Assembly: GCA_963575745.1 (NCBI GenBank)
Contig: CAUYUJ010005758.1
Span: forward strand, 356,486-420,485
Direction of reading: 5' to 3'
DNA length: 64,000 nucleotides
DNA from: Prorocentrum cordatum
Taxonomy: Eukaryota; Sar; Dinophyceae; Prorocentrales; Prorocentraceae
Shown piece after piece: positions 63,747 through 64,000 of this stretch (its first letter is position 1; each line of letters starts with the position of its first letter). A model generated the notes under the pieces. That model was given only the letters and a program-made list of their open reading frames with translations. It ran no database searches and was not told where the DNA came from. The position numbers and the translations under genes were made by a program.

Positions 63747-64000
63747 GGAGTCTTCGTGGGAACCTCTTCCTCGGTGGTGGATGCCCCCCCTTCGTCGTTT
63801 GTGACATCGTCGGGGTGCGTGCCGGCCTCCGGAGGATCGGCGCAGATATCTCGAGCGCGTGCGACTGAGAGCTCATCTTCCACGAGATCTCTGAAGCAGC
63901 ACCTAGCTACCTCTCCAACTATTAATGAGAGATAACACATTTTGCTGCGGCTGAGACCAAAGAGCTCGGCAAGTCTTAGTCTGCCAGCCTCGGAGATCCA

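Larger units (their letters stand above)
62089..64000 (-). mobile_element. Decayed Ty1/copia retrotransposon, RT and RNase H part, 5' part beyond window
   Basis: Minus-strand order: an open frame from the window edge to 63743 (ELFGLSRSKMCYLSLIVGEV), a pre-RT segment 63746-63183, RVT_2-type reverse transcriptase 63211 to about 62600, and an RNase H-like tail to 62089. At least four frame changes are needed, so it is dead. The terminal repeats lie outside the recognisable part. Copia elements with this RT are common in dinoflagellate genomes. Confidence 0.65.

Noticed and set aside
1-64000. tRNA, rRNA and snRNA genes
   Set aside because: I looked for GGTTCGAATCC-type T-loops and conserved rRNA words and found nothing convincing; a covariance-model scan would be decisive.

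Overview
The window looks like nuclear DNA of a dinoflagellate. It is GC-rich, gene-poor and full of simple repeats. Its recognisable proteins are retroelement polyproteins of dinoflagellate type and one long pentatricopeptide-repeat (PPR) protein. There are no operons, ribosome binding sites or bacterial gene spacing. High GC leaves long open frames in all six frames, so most long ORFs are shadows. Assignment to a Prorocentrum-like genome is a guess from composition and repeat style. All family assignments are from motif reading, without a database search.

Layout. 1-4.3 kb (minus): decayed tyrosine-recombinase/DIRS-like retroelement with, in order, a small Cys-rich membrane ORF, a gag-like protein, RT, RNase H and a methyltransferase-like module cut by the window edge. 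4.6-7.1 kb: low-complexity DNA with a long CCATCA array. 7.6-13.9 kb: very GC-rich, with no secure gene. 14.1-17.8 kb: GAC repeats and several degenerate tandem families. 17.8-23.3 kb (minus): decayed LINE (ORF1-like, endonuclease, RT, zinc motif). 24.1-25.3 kb (minus): weak RT relic. 27.6-29.0 kb: CCAAGANGGCC-type repeats and CCT/GGA tracts. 30.0-34.2 kb (minus): second decayed LINE. 34.8-37.5 kb (minus): 3' part of a third LINE, open except for one TAG. 37.5-39.7 kb: minisatellites, with TAGGG-rich arms in inverted orientation. 42.0 kb and 58.6 kb: two copies of a foldback/MITE-like element.

The best preserved element is a plus-strand LINE at about 44.96-51.72 kb. It has ORF1 (RanBP2-like zinc finger and coiled coil) and a long ORF2 (EEP endonuclease, RT, zinc knuckle, RNase H, C-terminal CxxC module). 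It is bounded by an exact 20-bp direct repeat that I read as a target-site duplication. It therefore looks like a recent, nearly intact insertion, and ORF2 lies in the +1 frame relative to ORF1.

The only probable host gene is the intronless PPR gene at 55.30-57.66 kb (minus), presumably organellar RNA processing. The right end (62.1-64.0 kb, minus) is a frameshifted Ty1/copia reverse transcriptase region that runs off the window.
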